Assembly: GCF_900094945.1 (NCBI RefSeq) | Contig: NZ_FMAQ01000008.1 | Coordinates: forward strand, 29,384-93,383 | From: Gilliamella bombicola | GTDB lineage: Bacteria > Pseudomonadota > Gammaproteobacteria > Enterobacterales > Orbaceae | Direction of reading: 5' to 3' | Length of the DNA: 64,000 nt | Part shown: one piece after another, positions 36,389 to 48,874 of the stretch | Layout: each line of letters begins with the position of its first letter | How positions within the stretch are numbered: position 1 is the first letter of the stretch | The notes under the pieces: generated by a model | Seen by the model: the letters and a program-made list of their open reading frames with translations, nothing else | Databases searched by the model: none | What the model was told of the DNA's origin: nothing | Translations under genes and position numbers: made by a program

Positions 36389-37550
36389 TATTACCTATTG
36401 ATGCTCCATTAGTACTACTTACTACAACAATATCACCTTCTTTTATACCCGATTTTATTTCAACATTAATATTATTATCGATACCTAAAATAACTTCGTG
36501 TTCTTCAATTTCTTTATTTTTATTTAATAGATAAACAATGGCTTTATTATTGCTTAATTTTTTTTGGACTGCTTGAGAAGGAATGGTTAATACATCTTTT
36601 GCTTCAGATAGGACAATATAGACTTGTGCTGTCATTGAAATTCTTAAAATATGATCAGGATTATCCACATCAAATAATCCATTATAATAAATCGCGCTTT
36701 TTGTGGTTGATGATGAACTTGATAAGGTTGTTTCGGTATTAATTGAATCTGGTGCGGGCTCTATCGCACGTAGTGTTAAGCCATCAAAACGTCTATTAGG
36801 CTGTCCTAAAATGGTAAAATAAACAGGCATGCCTTTTTTGACATTGACCACATCGGCTTCAGAAATTTGCGCTTCAATCGTCATTTTATCAAGCTGAGCT
36901 ACTTTAACAATGGTTGGTGCACTTTGGACGGAGTTTACTGTTTGTCCTTCATCGACTGGAATTGCGACAATTACACCATCAATGGGCGAGCGGATTTTAG
37001 TATATCCTAAGTTAACTTTCGCTGTATCAACCGCAACTTGCGCCTTAACTATGTCGGCATTAAGCGCAGCAATATCGGCTTTGATTGCATCAAGTTCGGC
37101 TTTTGCTGTATCCAAATCCGATTGAATACCCACACCCTTACTGACCAGTTTGTGCTGACGATCATAGGTTAACTGATAGTTGATTAGTCTTGCCTTTTTG
37201 GCTTCACGTTGTGCTTCTAAACTATTAAGTGAAGCTTCCGATTGTTTTAAATCGTTGCTTTGTTTTAGATCGTCGATTTCGGCAATCATATCGCCTTGCT
37301 TAATTTCATCACCCAACTCAACATAGAGTTTTTTTATTTGACCAGAAACCTGAGCACCCACACTAACTTGTTTAAAGGCACTAATTGTGCCATCGGCCAG
37401 TACTGTTTTTTCAATATTATTTTTTGTTACAGGCGATGTAATGTAATTGACTGTCGGTTCTGAACGTGATGTGATGAAATATGCAATACAAATAATTACA
37501 AAAATGGCAATAGCCATAAATATATATTTAATTTTTATCAATTTTAACAA
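36360..37550 (-). CDS. macA: MacA-type periplasmic adaptor
   Basis: A 396-residue membrane-fusion protein. One N-terminal membrane helix ([17 protein letters not shown]) is followed by the lipoyl half [20 protein letters not shown], a long coiled-coil hairpin (about residues 95-185, [20 protein letters not shown]), [20 protein letters not shown] and the beta-barrel domain. It links MacB to an outer-membrane channel. It is first in the macAB operon. Confidence 0.92.
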   Translation of the reverse strand: MLKLIKIKYIFMAIAIFVIICIAYFITSRSEPTVNYITSPVTKNNIEKTVLADGTISAFKQVSVGAQVSGQIKKLYVELGDEIKQGDMIAEIDDLKQSNDLKQSEASLNSLEAQREAKKARLINYQLTYDRQHKLVSKGVGIQSDLDTAKAELDAIKADIAALNADIVKAQVAVDTAKVNLGYTKIRSPIDGVIVAIPVDEGQTVNSVQSAPTIVKVAQLDKMTIEAQISEADVVNVKKGMPVYFTILGQPNRRFDGLTLRAIEPAPDSINTETTLSSSSSTTKSAIYYNGLFDVDNPDHILRISMTAQVYIVLSEAKDVLTIPSQAVQKKLSNNKAIVYLLNKNKEIEEHEVILGIDNNINVEIKSGIKEGDIVVVSSTNGASIGNNARSPRIRF

Positions 37551-37813
37551 TCTTTTTTATCCTTTAATGTTCTTATTATGATTTTAACATTCTATCGCAA
37601 TAAACTAAATGCTATTGATAACCATTCTTAATAAATTGTAATAATTATGAAAATATACCCGATATAAGTTATTGCTTTGATACATAAAATATATGTTTAA
37701 TCGGCATTTTTACTAGTATGTATGTTGTTCAATAAGCAATAATAGGATCCTTATTCGGATTTATTAGCGATTGCGCTATAATGTCGCAAATTTTTTATAG
37801 TCGGTAAAGATAA

Positions 37814-38071
<258 letters not shown>

Positions 38072-38072
38072 T

Positions 38073-39020
38073 TCAAGTTGATTTAATGTCAATTCGAAGT
38101 TCTTTTGGAATTTCAAAAGTGATATTTTCTAAAATGCCATCTGTTTCAATAAGAGATGTGCAACCTAAGCTTTTTAAATGATCAATCACCTGTTGCACTA
38201 AAATCTCAGGTGCAGAAGCGCCTGCTGTTACACCTATCGTATGTGTATTTACTAGCCATTCTTTTTTGATGTCAGATGCAAAATCAATTAAATAAGCCTG
38301 CTTGCTGTTTCGCCTTGCTAGCTCGGCTAGGCGATTCGAATTAGATGAATTTTTAGAGCCTACGACTAAAACAATGTCTGCGTGTGATGATAGTTGTTTC
38401 ACTGCTTGCTGGCGATTGGTTGTAGCATAGCAGATATCATTTTTGCGAGGACTGCGAATATTAGGAAAACGTTTTTTTAAAGCAGTAATGATTTCGGCTG
38501 TATCATCAACCGATAACGTTGTCTGAGTGGTAAAGCAAAGATGATTTTCGTTTTTTACTTGCAGTGTTTTTACATCATCAATTGATTCGATTAAATAGAT
38601 GCCACCTTCGGGATTGCTATATTGCCCCATTGTACCATCTACTTCGATGTGACCAGCATGACCGATTAAAATGACTTCTTCGCCACGATAGCTTGATCGA
38701 GCAACTTCCATATGTACTTTGGTTACAAGGGGACAAGTTGCATCAAAAATGCGCAGTTTACGTTGTTTTGCCTCCTCTCGGATCGCTTTAGACACGCCAT
38801 GTGCTGAAAATATAAGAATGGTGTTATCAGGTACTTCGCTAATATCTTCAATAAAAATCGCCCCTAACTCTTTTAGACGATTAACAACATAGCGATTATG
38901 TACAACTTCGTGGCGTACATAGACCGGTGCTCCAAAGAGTTCTAGTGCACGTTCAACGATGGTGATAGCTCGATCAACACCAGCACAAAAACCACGAGGA
39001 TTGGCTAAAATAATTTGCAT
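38073..39020 (-). CDS. ispH: 4-hydroxy-3-methylbut-2-enyl diphosphate reductase
   Basis: A 315-residue iron-sulfur enzyme, the last step of the MEP pathway. Cluster cysteines are in [25 protein letters not shown] and [36 protein letters not shown] and [12 protein letters not shown] match E. coli. ATG 39020 gives the family N-terminus [11 protein letters not shown]; the open frame upstream belongs to the end of lspA. The lspA stop and this ATG are one base apart, so they are coupled. In E. coli fkpB separates them; it is absent here. Confidence 0.97.
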   Translation of the reverse strand: MQIILANPRGFCAGVDRAITIVERALELFGAPVYVRHEVVHNRYVVNRLKELGAIFIEDISEVPDNTILIFSAHGVSKAIREEAKQRKLRIFDATCPLVTKVHMEVARSSYRGEEVILIGHAGHIEVDGTMGQYSNPEGGIYLIESIDDVKTLQVKNENHLCFTTQTTLSVDDTAEIITALKKRFPNIRSPRKNDICYATTNRQQAVKQLSSHADIVLVVGSKNSSNSNRLAELARRNSKQAYLIDFASDIKKEWLVNTHTIGVTAGASAPEILVQQVIDHLKSLGCTSLIETDGILENITFEIPKELRIDIKST

Positions 39021-39021
39021 A

Positions 39022-39492
39022 TTATACGGTCTTCTTCGGTTTTTTATAACTATAGAAAATAAATAATCCAATACCTACGCAAATGGCACAGTCTGCGATA
39101 TTAAAGGTTGGATAGTGCCAATCACCAAAATTGACATCAAGAAAGTCGACGACAAAACCATGATAAAGGCGATCAAATAAATTACCTAATGCACCACCTA
39201 AAATCAGCGATAATGAAAAGTTTTCTAATTTTTGCTGGCGAGTATTGCGGTATAACATATGCAAAATTACAGCACTGATAATTAAGGCGATAGCAGCAAG
39301 CATCATACGTTGGCCCTCAAAAATGCTAAAGGCAGCACCAATATTACGTACATAAGTAATTGAGAAGAAGGGTAAGAGGTTCACTGATTCAAATAGTGAG
39401 AAGTTATTTAAAATCCAAAATTTACTTGCGATATCAATGATAAAAACAAGGATTGCAAATAATAACCAGTAAAGTCCGTTATCTTTTTTCAT
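39022..39492 (-). CDS. lspA: Lipoprotein signal peptidase
   Basis: A 156-residue inner-membrane aspartyl protease with four helices that removes lipoprotein signal peptides. Catalytic aspartates are in [18 protein letters not shown] and [11 protein letters not shown]. The conserved DIASKFWI start and RNIGAAFSI are present. It lies between ileS and ispH in the conserved cluster. Confidence 0.96.
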   Translation of the reverse strand: MKKDNGLYWLLFAILVFIIDIASKFWILNNFSLFESVNLLPFFSITYVRNIGAAFSIFEGQRMMLAAIALIISAVILHMLYRNTRQQKLENFSLSLILGGALGNLFDRLYHGFVVDFLDVNFGDWHYPTFNIADCAICVGIGLFIFYSYKKPKKTV

Positions 39493-39515
39493 ATAAGTCT
39501 GTGCTCATTATTATA

Positions 39516-39541
39516 TTTCCGCCGACAATTGTCGGCGGAAA
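39516..39541. repeat. Perfect 26-bp palindrome between ileS and lspA
   Basis: TTTCCGCCGACAA reads the same on both strands across its centre. It has no T-run on the coding strand and lies inside an operon, so attenuation or RNA processing is more likely than full termination. The core resembles the metE-metF hairpin. Confidence 0.75.
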
Positions 39542-39602
39542 GGGTACTAGATAGCTATAAGGCGTCGCTATAGCTTATTTTAATGTGCTAAATAGCTTAG
39601 CA

Positions 39603-42410
39603 TTATGCAAAATGCCGCACTTCGCCTTGGCCGTGAATATTTTCTGCACAACGTTTGCATAAGTGTGTGGTTGGCTCATTATCGACGGTATAGTGCCAAC
39701 AACGAGGGCATTTATCACCTTGCGCCTTAGCAAGTTCAATTTTCAGTCCTTGAATATCGCTTTGCACAGCATTAGCCGGCGCTGCTTGTAATGGTTTTAC
39801 ACTTGCTTGTGATGTGAGTAAAACAAAGCGTAATTCGTTTTCTAACTTAGCTAATGCCGTAGCAATATCTTCATTAGCATAAAGTGTAACGGCAGCTTCA
39901 AGTGCACCACCGATCACTTTGTCATTACGACCTTGCTCAAGTACTTTATTTACTTCACTACGAATAGTTAAAATTTTTGCCCAATATTCGCTATTTAACG
40001 CTTCGTTATCTGATAACGTAAACAGTGAGCAATACCATTCATCTTCAAATACAAATTCTGATTTTTCTGAACTAGGTAGATATTGCCAAATTTCATCGGC
40101 AGTAAATGATAAAATCGGCGCGATCCAGCGAACTAATGCTTGTGCAATATGATATAACGCAGTTTGACAACTGTGGCGAGCGATGCTGTCGCTTTTCGCT
40201 GTGTACTGACGATCTTTGATGATATCTAAATAGAATGATCCCATCTCAATTGAACAAAATTGCATAATTCGTTGTACCACTTTATGGAAATCATAATTTT
40301 CATAAGCTTGAATAATTTGTTCTTGAGCTTCTTTTGCCATACTAACCGCCCAGCGATCAAGGACAACCATATCTTCTGGTTTGACCATATCTTTCTCTGG
40401 ATCGAAACCATTTAAATTCGCCAGTAAGAAACGTGCGGTATTACGAATGCGGCGGTAACTATCAGCGGAACGTTTGATGATTTCATCTGAATAGTTCATT
40501 TCGCCAGAATAATCTGTTGAGGCAATCCATAAACGTAAGATGTCGGCACCAAGTTTATTCATTACATCTTGTGGAGTTACAATGTTACCAAGCGATTTAG
40601 ACATTTTGCGTCCTTGCCCATCAACCACAAAACCATGAGTCAATACTTGTTTGTAAGGTGCTTTGTTATTAATTGCCGTTGATAACATTAATGAAGACAT
40701 AAACCAACCACGGTGTTGATCTGAGCCTTCTAAATACATGTCGGCTTCATGTCCTTCAAATTCTGGGCGAACGCGAACCACTGACGAAAAAGTAGATCCT
40801 GAATCAAACCAAACATCTAATGTATCAGGTACTTTGCGATAATCATCAGCATCAGGGCCTAAGAGATCTTTAATATCAGCATCCCACCAAGCTTGAATGC
40901 CATCTTTTTCAACTAATTTAGCGACTTTTTCAACTAATGCTAACGTATCTGGATGAAGTTCTTCTGTTTCTTTATGAACAAACAACGTCATAGGCACGCC
41001 CCATGTTCGTTGACGCGAAATACACCAGTCTGGACGATTAGCTACCATGGTTTCAATGCGAGCTTGTCCCCAATCAGGGATCCAACGAACTTGTTTGATC
41101 TCTTTTAATGATTGTGCCCGTAAACCTTGTTTTTCCATGCTGATAAACCATTGCGGTGTTGCTCGGTAAATAACAGGGGTTTTATGACGCCAACAGCATG
41201 GATAACTATGTTCAATATTTTCAAAGTGTAATAATGCGTTGTGTTCTTTTAATATTTCAACGATTACTTTGTTTGCTTTGAACACAAATAGACCATCTAG
41301 CCCTGCGCCTGTTCCCGGTAAGTAACAGCCATTTCCTCCAACAGGGTTAGCTACTTCTAGCCCATATTTTTGTCCTACTATAAAGTCTTCTGTACCGTGA
41401 CCTGGTGCAGTGTGCACAGCACCCGTACCGGCATCAATAGTTACATGATCGCCAAGCACAACCGGCTCGTCAAAATCAAGGAATGGGTGCTTAAAGCGTA
41501 ATAACTCAAGTGCATTGCCTTGACAGCTACCTAACACTTTCCATTCGCTGATATTAGCTCGCTTCATCACTGTTTCAACTAAATCAGTGGCTAAGATTAA
41601 GCACTCTTTATCATTGATTTGAACGAGTTGGTATTCAAAATCTGCATTTAAAGCAATCCCTCGGCTAGCAGGTAGAGTCCAAGGCGTGGTTGTCCAGATA
41701 ACTGCATAAATGGTTAAATCGGTATTGATACCAAATTTATTTGCAACAGCTTGATTATCAACCGCTTTAAATTTTACATCGATTGCTGGTGATGATTTAT
41801 CATAATATTCAACCTCGGCTTCCGCTAAAGAAGACATACAATCAGTACACCAATAAACCGGTTTTGCACCTTTAACTAAATGACCATTTTCAATCACTTT
41901 ACCTAAAGCACGAATAATGTTGGCTTCAGTATCATAATTCATGGTGCGATAAGGGTTTTGCCAATCACCAAGTACGCCCATACGAATAAAATCGGCTTTT
42001 TGTAGTTCAACTTGTGAGGCCGCATAATCACGGCAAATTTGGCGAAATTCAGCCGGAGATACTTTAACCCCAGGCTTACCAACTTGCTCTTCGACCTTTT
42101 GTTCAATTGGTAAGCCATGACAATCCCATCCTGGAATATACGGGGAATCATAACCGCTTAAGCCTTTTGATTTGATAATGATATCTTTGATAATTTTATT
42201 AACAGCATGACCAATATGAAGTTTACCGTTTGCATAAGGAGGACCATCATGCAAAATAAAGGCTTTTTTGCCTTTTTTCACTTGGCGGATTTTGCGATAA
42301 AGTTCTTTATCGTACCAATTTTGTAACATTGCAGGTTCGCGTTTAGCGAGATCGCCTCGCATTGGAAATCCTGTTTCAGGTAAATTCAATGTGTTTTTAT
42401 AGTCTGTCAT
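39603..42410 (-). CDS. ileS: Isoleucyl-tRNA synthetase
   Basis: A 935-residue class I synthetase (E. coli 938). The HIGH motif is in [14 protein letters not shown] (near residue 59), the editing domain follows with [14 protein letters not shown] and [16 protein letters not shown] is in [11 protein letters not shown] (near residue 602), and the C-terminal zinc finger is CPRCWHYT...[10 protein letters not shown]. The bacterial type, complete. ribF lies 36 bases upstream on the same strand, in the conserved ribF-ileS-lspA order. Confidence 0.98.
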   Translation of the reverse strand: MTDYKNTLNLPETGFPMRGDLAKREPAMLQNWYDKELYRKIRQVKKGKKAFILHDGPPYANGKLHIGHAVNKIIKDIIIKSKGLSGYDSPYIPGWDCHGLPIEQKVEEQVGKPGVKVSPAEFRQICRDYAASQVELQKADFIRMGVLGDWQNPYRTMNYDTEANIIRALGKVIENGHLVKGAKPVYWCTDCMSSLAEAEVEYYDKSSPAIDVKFKAVDNQAVANKFGINTDLTIYAVIWTTTPWTLPASRGIALNADFEYQLVQINDKECLILATDLVETVMKRANISEWKVLGSCQGNALELLRFKHPFLDFDEPVVLGDHVTIDAGTGAVHTAPGHGTEDFIVGQKYGLEVANPVGGNGCYLPGTGAGLDGLFVFKANKVIVEILKEHNALLHFENIEHSYPCCWRHKTPVIYRATPQWFISMEKQGLRAQSLKEIKQVRWIPDWGQARIETMVANRPDWCISRQRTWGVPMTLFVHKETEELHPDTLALVEKVAKLVEKDGIQAWWDADIKDLLGPDADDYRKVPDTLDVWFDSGSTFSSVVRVRPEFEGHEADMYLEGSDQHRGWFMSSLMLSTAINNKAPYKQVLTHGFVVDGQGRKMSKSLGNIVTPQDVMNKLGADILRLWIASTDYSGEMNYSDEIIKRSADSYRRIRNTARFLLANLNGFDPEKDMVKPEDMVVLDRWAVSMAKEAQEQIIQAYENYDFHKVVQRIMQFCSIEMGSFYLDIIKDRQYTAKSDSIARHSCQTALYHIAQALVRWIAPILSFTADEIWQYLPSSEKSEFVFEDEWYCSLFTLSDNEALNSEYWAKILTIRSEVNKVLEQGRNDKVIGGALEAAVTLYANEDIATALAKLENELRFVLLTSQASVKPLQAAPANAVQSDIQGLKIELAKAQGDKCPRCWHYTVDNEPTTHLCKRCAENIHGQGEVRHFA

Positions 42411-42446
42411 GCTGATTTATTCCAGTTAAATTTGTTGATACTACTT

Positions 42447-43385
42447 TTAATTGGTTAATTGTGCACTGATCTTTTTCGCAGTGCAAATATCTTGTGTAAT
42501 TTGTTGTTTTAAATCTGTTAATGAATCAAATTTTTTCTCATCACGTAATTTTTGGACGAATGTTATGTCTAAATATTGTCCATAAATATCCTCTGAAAAG
42601 TCAAATATATTCACTTCTAAAATAGCCTTTTTCCCATTAATGGTTGGTCTTAAACCAATATTGGCGATACCATGATAATGTTGGTTGTTACAGATATTTT
42701 TTACTTTAACAAAATAGACACCTTGTAGCGCAGGCTTTTTTCGGTGTAGGTGAATGTTGGCTGTTGGGAATCCTAATTGTCTAGCTAAAGCATTACCATG
42801 GACTACGCGACCTTGTATTGTATAATCACGCCCTAACAGACAATGAGCCAATTCAAAATCACTATTTAAAAGTGCTTGGCGAACGGCGGTACTACTTATG
42901 CGGAAATTATTCCAAACAAATGTTGGCATGCTTTCTACTATAAAGTCGTTGTTGTGCGCATATTGTTGTAGAAGATTGATATTCCCTTTACGTTCAAACC
43001 CAAATTGAAAATCATCACCAATAGTAATATATTTAGCTTGTAGCTTATTAATTAACCAATCTTGGATGAAATGATTTGCTGACATGTGGGCAAATTTTTT
43101 TGTAAATGGAATAACAAGAATATAGTCAATACCTAACTTTTCAATCAGAATGACTTTTTCTTGAAATGAAGTTAACCGTGACGGTGCCCTATCTTGTGTA
43201 AAAAACTCTAGTGGTTGAGGCTCAAATAACATCACAACCGTAGGCAAGTTTCTCTTTTTTCCTTGTTTAATAATATGGTTAATTAATTGCTGGTGCCCTA
43301 AATGAACCCCATCAAAATTTCCCAAGGTTAAAACACATTGAGAGAATTGATTTTTTAAATTAGTTATACCACGGATAATCTTCAT
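42447..43385 (-). CDS. ribF: Bifunctional riboflavin kinase/FAD synthetase
   Basis: A 312-residue enzyme making FMN and FAD. The N-terminal nucleotidyltransferase has VLTLGNFDGVHLGHQQLI and later GDDFQFGFERKGN and ISSTAVRQAL. The C-terminal kinase has GRVVHGNALARQLGFPTANI, GVYFVKV and IANIGLRPTI. First gene of the ribF-ileS-lspA-ispH cluster. Confidence 0.96.
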   Translation of the reverse strand: MKIIRGITNLKNQFSQCVLTLGNFDGVHLGHQQLINHIIKQGKKRNLPTVVMLFEPQPLEFFTQDRAPSRLTSFQEKVILIEKLGIDYILVIPFTKKFAHMSANHFIQDWLINKLQAKYITIGDDFQFGFERKGNINLLQQYAHNNDFIVESMPTFVWNNFRISSTAVRQALLNSDFELAHCLLGRDYTIQGRVVHGNALARQLGFPTANIHLHRKKPALQGVYFVKVKNICNNQHYHGIANIGLRPTINGKKAILEVNIFDFSEDIYGQYLDITFVQKLRDEKKFDSLTDLKQQITQDICTAKKISAQLTN

Positions 43386-43504
43386 GAAAACAATGTTATT
43401 TATATTGAGTAGCCCAGAATTATACCAATCTTTCTTTAAGATGCACGCAATATAAAGTGGCTTTTTGCGCTAGATGTTTGGTTTTTGTGATAGCTTAAGG
43501 AAGA

Positions 43505-43524
43505 GGTACTGTATTGACAGTACC
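43505..43524 (-). terminator. Hairpin downstream of folE
   Basis: GGTACTGT and ACAGTACC form an 8-bp stem with a 4-nt loop. A short pyrimidine-rich stretch follows on the minus strand. Terminator is likely but the T-run is poor. Confidence 0.5.
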
Positions 43525-43540
43525 AAATAGCATCAAATGA

Positions 43541-44200
43541 TTAATAGTGATTTAACGTGCGTAAAAACTCTTGTCTTGTGCTTGGATTAGTCTTAAATCC
43601 ACCACCAAGCGCTGTTGTTGTTGTCATACTGCTTGAGTCTTTAATGCCTCTTGCTTTTACGCAATAGTGGGTGGCATCAATTGAAACAGCAACATTGACT
43701 GTGCCAAGTAATGTTTGTAGCGCAACTAAAATTTGTTGGGTTAGTCGTTCTTGTACTTGAGGACGCTGTGAGAAAAACTCAACAATGCGATTGATTTTTG
43801 ACAGTCCAATCACTTTATCTTTGGGGATATAAGAAACCGTCGCTTTGCCGTCTATTGTTACAAAATGATGTTCACAAACACTGGTTAAAGTGATGTCGCG
43901 GACGGTTATCATCTCGTCAACTTGCATTTTGTTTTCGATTAACGTGATTTTCGGGAAATTTTCATAATAAAGACCCGAAAAAATTTCATCAACATACATC
44001 TTTGATACTCGATGAGGTGTTTCTGCAAGGCTATCATCTGTCAAATCGAGCTCCATAAGTTTCATTATTTCACGAAAATGAGCTTCGATTTTTTCTTTGC
44101 GCTCACCATTATCCATTGCCAATCGGCATGATGGTGTTTCAAGGTTTTTAGCCGCAAGCGCCGCTTTTACTTTTTGCGCAGCAAGACTTAATTCTGTCAT
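43541..44200 (-). CDS. folE: GTP cyclohydrolase I
   Basis: A 219-residue enzyme that opens tetrahydrofolate synthesis by making dihydroneopterin triphosphate. Zinc and active-site residues are in [21 protein letters not shown] and [34 protein letters not shown] is typical. Length equals the E. coli form (222). It is divergent from polA across about 200 bases. Confidence 0.97.
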   Translation of the reverse strand: MTELSLAAQKVKAALAAKNLETPSCRLAMDNGERKEKIEAHFREIMKLMELDLTDDSLAETPHRVSKMYVDEIFSGLYYENFPKITLIENKMQVDEMITVRDITLTSVCEHHFVTIDGKATVSYIPKDKVIGLSKINRIVEFFSQRPQVQERLTQQILVALQTLLGTVNVAVSIDATHYCVKARGIKDSSSMTTTTALGGGFKTNPSTRQEFLRTLNHY

Positions 44201-44406
44201 TTATTACATACTCAGGCGAAAATAGATACAATATTATATAATACTCCTTATACAATATATAGTCGTTTACATATGGTTTTATATGTGAAACATTTATACT
44301 TTTTTGAAAATTCTTTACATTATATAATGGTTCTTCGTAAGAATATTATTGTTAATTAGGTTATACTACTTAAACAATTGTATTGAATAACGTTTAGGTG
44401 ACTGTA

Positions 44407-47172
44407 ATGCTAAATAACACACCGATTATCTTAATTGATGGCTCTTCTTATCTTTATCGTGCTTTTTTTGCATGCCCTCCGTTAACCAATGCTAGAGGTG
44501 AACCAACAGGGGCTATTGTTGGTGTGATTAATATGATTCGCAGTTTGATTAATCAATATAATTCCTCTCATGTTGCTGTGGTATTTGATGCTAAAGGTGG
44601 CTCTTTCCGTAACGAAATTTATTCTGACTATAAAGCAACACGTGAAGCGATGCCTGAGAATCTTCGACCACAAATTGAACCAATTCACGCTATTTTAAAA
44701 GCAATGGGTTTACCACTGCTTTGTATTGATGGAGTGGAAGCCGATGACGTTATTGGTACACTAGCTAGACAAGCAGAAAAGGAAAATCTTGACGTATTGA
44801 TTAGCACTGGTGATAAAGATATGGCTCAGTTAGTGAGTGACAAAATTATATTGATTAACACCATGAATGATACCGTCTTAGATCCGCAAGGCGTAATAGA
44901 TAAATTTGGTGTGCCGCCTGGCAAGATTATTGATTATTTAGCGTTAAGGGGGGATGCGTCAGATAATATTCCCGGTATTGCTGGTGTGGGTGAAAAGACC
45001 GCACAAAGTTTGTTAGCCGAGTTTGATGGTTTAAAAGATATTTATAATCGGTTAGACGATATTGAAAAATTGACAATCAGAGGCGCTAAATCCTTAAAAC
45101 AAAAACTGTTAGACAATCAAAAAGAAGCCGAGCTTTCTTATTTACTTGCGACGATAAAAACCGATGTTGAATTAGATTTTACTAGTGAACAACTATTATT
45201 GGGAGATATTGATGTTAAAGCACTCATTGAGCTGTTTAATTATCATGGCTTTCATCGTTGGCAAAAAGAGCTAATTTCAGGCACTTTTTTGAAACAGCAA
45301 AACAATACCCCTATTGATGATAGTTTGCTTTCATTTATGCAACAATCTACACCTGATTTACAAACAAACGATTATCAGTGCATATTAACCAATAAACAAC
45401 TAGATGAATGGATTGCAACATTAACAAATTGCAAGCAATTTGCTTTTAACATTGAAAGTGATGGTATTGATCATGTACATGCTCAATTAGTAGGAATTTC
45501 ATTGAGTGTTGAACCTAATCAAGCGGCTTATATTCCTATTTCTCATCAATATTTAGGTGCTCCAAACCAGTTGCCAATAAATGAGGTGTTGGATAAATTA
45601 AAACCAATATTTGAAAATCCAGAAATCAAAAAAGCCTCCCAAAATGCGAAGTTTAATTATAGCGTTCTGGCAAATTATGGTATAACCGTGCAAGGCATTG
45701 CGTTTGATACAATGATTGAATCTTATGTATTAAATAGCACTGAACGTTATGATATGGATAGTTTGGCAAACCGCTATTTAAACCACAAAACTATTACTTA
45801 CGAAGAGCTAACTCCAGCTGAGAAAATACAACTCAATATTGATGCCATAGAAGTAGAAAAAGCCACACTATATGCCGCCGAAGATGTAGATATTACTTTA
45901 CAATTGCACAATAAGTTATGGATAGATCTTGAAAAAGACCAAAAATTAAAAAATCTATTTACTGATATTGAAATGCCATTAGTTATTGTGATTGCCGAAA
46001 TGGAAAGAACGGGGGTTTTGGTTGATACTAATTTATTGAATAAATACTCCGCTGAGTTGAACAAAAAATTAAAAGAACTGAAAGAAAAGTTACAATTTCT
46101 AGCTGGCGAAAAATTCAATCCTAGTTCGCCTAAACAGATTCGAGCTATTTTATTTGATAAACACCAACTACCGGTTTTAAAAAAGACACCAAAAGGCGAT
46201 CCAGCAACCAGTGAAGATGTGTTGAGTGAACTGGCTAATCAATACGAATTACCGCGCATGATTTTAATGTATCGTAGTTTAGCTAAGTTAAAAAACACAT
46301 ATACAGATAAATTACCATTGATGGTGAGCCCTATCGATCATCGGATCCACACTAATTATAATCAAATCGGTACGGTAACAGGGCGATTATCGTCAAACGA
46401 ACCAAATTTACAACATATTCCAGTGCGTACCGAAGAAGGGCGACGAATTAGACAAGCATTTATTGCACCAAAAGGTTATAAGATTATTGCTGCCGATTAT
46501 TCTCAAATTGAATTACGTATTATGGCGCATTTATCACAAGATAAAAGTTTACTTAACGCTTTTGCCAACGACAAAGATATTCACCGTGTAACAGCAGGCG
46601 AAATTTTAGAAAAACCCGAATCTCAAGTAACGTCTGAAGAACGAAGGTGCGCTAAAGCGGTTAATTTTGGTTTAATCTATGGTATGAGTTCTTTTGGTTT
46701 ATCTAAACAAATTAATATTAGCCGTAAAGAAGCCAAATTTTATATTGATCGTTATTTTGAACGTTATCCTAGTGTACAAACCTATATGGAGCAGACTCGC
46801 CAGCAGGCTGCTGAGAGTGGTTATGTTGAAACCTTATCGGGTCGACGTTTATATTTATCAAAAATTACTTCAACCAATGGTGTTGAGCGTCGAGGCGCGG
46901 AGCGGGCGGCAATTAACGCACCAATGCAAGGTACAGCGGCAGACATTATTAAAACCGCAATGATTAAAATGAATGAGTGGATTAAAAGTCAGCCTGTCGG
47001 CAATATTAGAATGTTAATGCAAGTTCACGATGAATTAGTATTTGAAGCTAAAGAGGAACTAATCGAGCAGTATTGTGCTGAAATTAAAAAAATTATGGAA
47101 AATTGCTATCAATTATCCGTGCCACTAAAAGTGGATATCGGTGTGGGTGAAAACTGGGATGAAGCGCATTAA
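44407..47172 (+). CDS. polA: DNA polymerase I, proofreading site apparently degenerate
   Basis: A 921-residue repair polymerase. The frame opens at GTG 44398, but AGGTGA five bases before ATG 44407 gives MLNNTPIILIDGSSYLYRAF. The 5' nuclease domain (about 1-290) is complete (STGDKDMAQLV, GDASDNIPGIAGVGEKTA). In the 3'-5' exonuclease domain the E. coli residues D355 and D424 are replaced by Asn (FAFNIESDG, and NAKFNYSVL), while E357 and D501 (YAAEDVDITL) remain. Polymerase motifs A (ADYSQIELRIMAHLS), B (RRCAKAVNFGLIYGMS) and C (QVHDELVFE) are intact. It should polymerise and nick-translate but proofread poorly or not at all. Confidence 0.96.
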   Translation: MLNNTPIILIDGSSYLYRAFFACPPLTNARGEPTGAIVGVINMIRSLINQYNSSHVAVVFDAKGGSFRNEIYSDYKATREAMPENLRPQIEPIHAILKAMGLPLLCIDGVEADDVIGTLARQAEKENLDVLISTGDKDMAQLVSDKIILINTMNDTVLDPQGVIDKFGVPPGKIIDYLALRGDASDNIPGIAGVGEKTAQSLLAEFDGLKDIYNRLDDIEKLTIRGAKSLKQKLLDNQKEAELSYLLATIKTDVELDFTSEQLLLGDIDVKALIELFNYHGFHRWQKELISGTFLKQQNNTPIDDSLLSFMQQSTPDLQTNDYQCILTNKQLDEWIATLTNCKQFAFNIESDGIDHVHAQLVGISLSVEPNQAAYIPISHQYLGAPNQLPINEVLDKLKPIFENPEIKKASQNAKFNYSVLANYGITVQGIAFDTMIESYVLNSTERYDMDSLANRYLNHKTITYEELTPAEKIQLNIDAIEVEKATLYAAEDVDITLQLHNKLWIDLEKDQKLKNLFTDIEMPLVIVIAEMERTGVLVDTNLLNKYSAELNKKLKELKEKLQFLAGEKFNPSSPKQIRAILFDKHQLPVLKKTPKGDPATSEDVLSELANQYELPRMILMYRSLAKLKNTYTDKLPLMVSPIDHRIHTNYNQIGTVTGRLSSNEPNLQHIPVRTEEGRRIRQAFIAPKGYKIIAADYSQIELRIMAHLSQDKSLLNAFANDKDIHRVTAGEILEKPESQVTSEERRCAKAVNFGLIYGMSSFGLSKQINISRKEAKFYIDRYFERYPSVQTYMEQTRQQAAESGYVETLSGRRLYLSKITSTNGVERRGAERAAINAPMQGTAADIIKTAMIKMNEWIKSQPVGNIRMLMQVHDELVFEAKEELIEQYCAEIKKIMENCYQLSVPLKVDIGVGENWDEAH

Positions 47173-47235
47173 TCATTCTAAATCAGTGTGAAACAAAAGG
47201 ATAAAATACTAACTGCCTAACATTAATGGAACTAT

Positions 47236-47253
47236 TGCCGAAACCTTTCGGCA
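47236..47253 (+). terminator. Hairpin downstream of polA
   Basis: TGCCGAAA and TTTCGGCA form an 8-bp stem separated by CC. There is no clear T-run; possible 3' end of the polA transcript. Confidence 0.4.
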
Positions 47254-47389
47254 TGTTAGAATAAGCAACTAAATTGAATTGATATCAACATGTTATTTTG
47301 CTTGTTGATTCTGGCAGAATTAAGGAAAAGGGCGCTAGCAGTCTTTTTGTTGTTTAAGCTCGTTTTACTGTTATTATTAGGATTATTTC

Positions 47390-48820
47390 ATGAAAATCAA
47401 AACCCGTTTTGCACCTAGTCCAACAGGCTATTTACATGTAGGTGGTGCACGTACAGCGCTTTATTCTTGGCTTTATACTCGTCATGCAAAAGGTTCGTTC
47501 GTGTTACGTATTGAAGATACTGATCTTGAGCGTTCAACACCAGAAGCGATTGAAGCAATAATGGAGGGTATGAATTGGTTAAAATTATCATGGGATGAAG
47601 GTCCTTATTATCAAACTAAACGTTTTGATCGTTATAATCTCGTTATTGACGAAATGTTAGCTAAAGGTACCGCTTATCGTTGTTACTGTTCTAAAGAACG
47701 TCTTGAAAAATTGCGTGAAGAACAGATGGCGAAAGGTGAAAAGGCGCGTTACGATGGTCATTGTCGTTGTGATTCGGTGCAAAAAGAACATTCTCATGAT
47801 GAGCCTCATGTTGTTCGTTTTGCTAATCCTATTGATGGTACTGTTATCTTTAATGATTTAATCCGTGGACCGATTGAGATTGCCAATAAAGAGCTTGATG
47901 ATCTTATTATTCGTCGCACAGACGGTTCACCAACTTATAATTTCTGTGTGGTTGTTGATGATTGGGATATGGAAATTACCCATGTTATTCGTGGTGAAGA
48001 TCACATCAATAATACGCCTCGTCAGATCAACATTCTCAAAGCGTTAGGTGCACCATTGCCTGAGTATGGGCACGTATCGATGATTTTAGGAGATGATGGA
48101 CAAAAATTGTCTAAACGTCATGGCGCGGTAAGTGTAATGCAGTATCGTGATGACGGTTATTTACCTGAAGCATTACTTAACTATTTAGTTCGTTTGGGTT
48201 GGTCGCATGGCGATCAAGAAATTTTCTCAGTGCCAGAAATGATTAGCTACTTTTCATTAGATGCAGTGAGCAAATCAGCTAGTGCTTTTAATACCGAAAA
48301 ACTACTTTGGTTAAATCACCACTATATTAATCATTTAGATGCAGATTATGTTGCTCAGCATTTAGTTTGGCATATGAACCAACAAGGCTATGATTTAGCT
48401 AATGGTCCCGATCTTATTACCATCATTAAGCTATTTGGCGAACGTTGTAAAACACTGAAAGAAATGGCTGAATCTTGTTCTTATTGTTATCAAGACTTTG
48501 CTGATTTTGATGCAGATGCAGCTAAAAAACACCTTCGCCCAGTGGCTAAACAGCCATTAGAGACTATTAAGGCTAAAATTGAAGCTATTGCTCAGTTTGA
48601 CTGGCAAATTGATAAAATTCACCATGCTATTGAAGCGACGGCTACTGAGCTTGATATCGGTATGGGTAAAATTGGGATGCCACTACGCGTTGCTGTAACC
48701 GGTATCGGGCAATCCCCATCGGTTGATGCTACTGTTTTTGCCGTTGGTAAAAAGCGCACGCTTGCTAGAATCGATAAAGCTTTGGCATATATTACTCAGC
48801 GTGAGCAATCTCAAAATTAA
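47390..48820 (+). CDS. gltX: Glutamyl-tRNA synthetase
   Basis: A 476-residue class I synthetase (E. coli 471). The N-terminus is [22 protein letters not shown] (HIGH-type motif). [14 protein letters not shown] follows, then a zinc region (CYCSKERL...CRCDS), [17 protein letters not shown], and the KMSKS-type [11 protein letters not shown]. The C-terminal anticodon-binding domain ends [16 protein letters not shown]. Complete and standard. Confidence 0.97.
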   Translation: MKIKTRFAPSPTGYLHVGGARTALYSWLYTRHAKGSFVLRIEDTDLERSTPEAIEAIMEGMNWLKLSWDEGPYYQTKRFDRYNLVIDEMLAKGTAYRCYCSKERLEKLREEQMAKGEKARYDGHCRCDSVQKEHSHDEPHVVRFANPIDGTVIFNDLIRGPIEIANKELDDLIIRRTDGSPTYNFCVVVDDWDMEITHVIRGEDHINNTPRQINILKALGAPLPEYGHVSMILGDDGQKLSKRHGAVSVMQYRDDGYLPEALLNYLVRLGWSHGDQEIFSVPEMISYFSLDAVSKSASAFNTEKLLWLNHHYINHLDADYVAQHLVWHMNQQGYDLANGPDLITIIKLFGERCKTLKEMAESCSYCYQDFADFDADAAKKHLRPVAKQPLETIKAKIEAIAQFDWQIDKIHHAIEATATELDIGMGKIGMPLRVAVTGIGQSPSVDATVFAVGKKRTLARIDKALAYITQREQSQN

Positions 48821-48874
48821 TCTATTTATTGCAGGGTAATGCCTGCAATTATTTTCGCCAAATCGAGAACTTCT

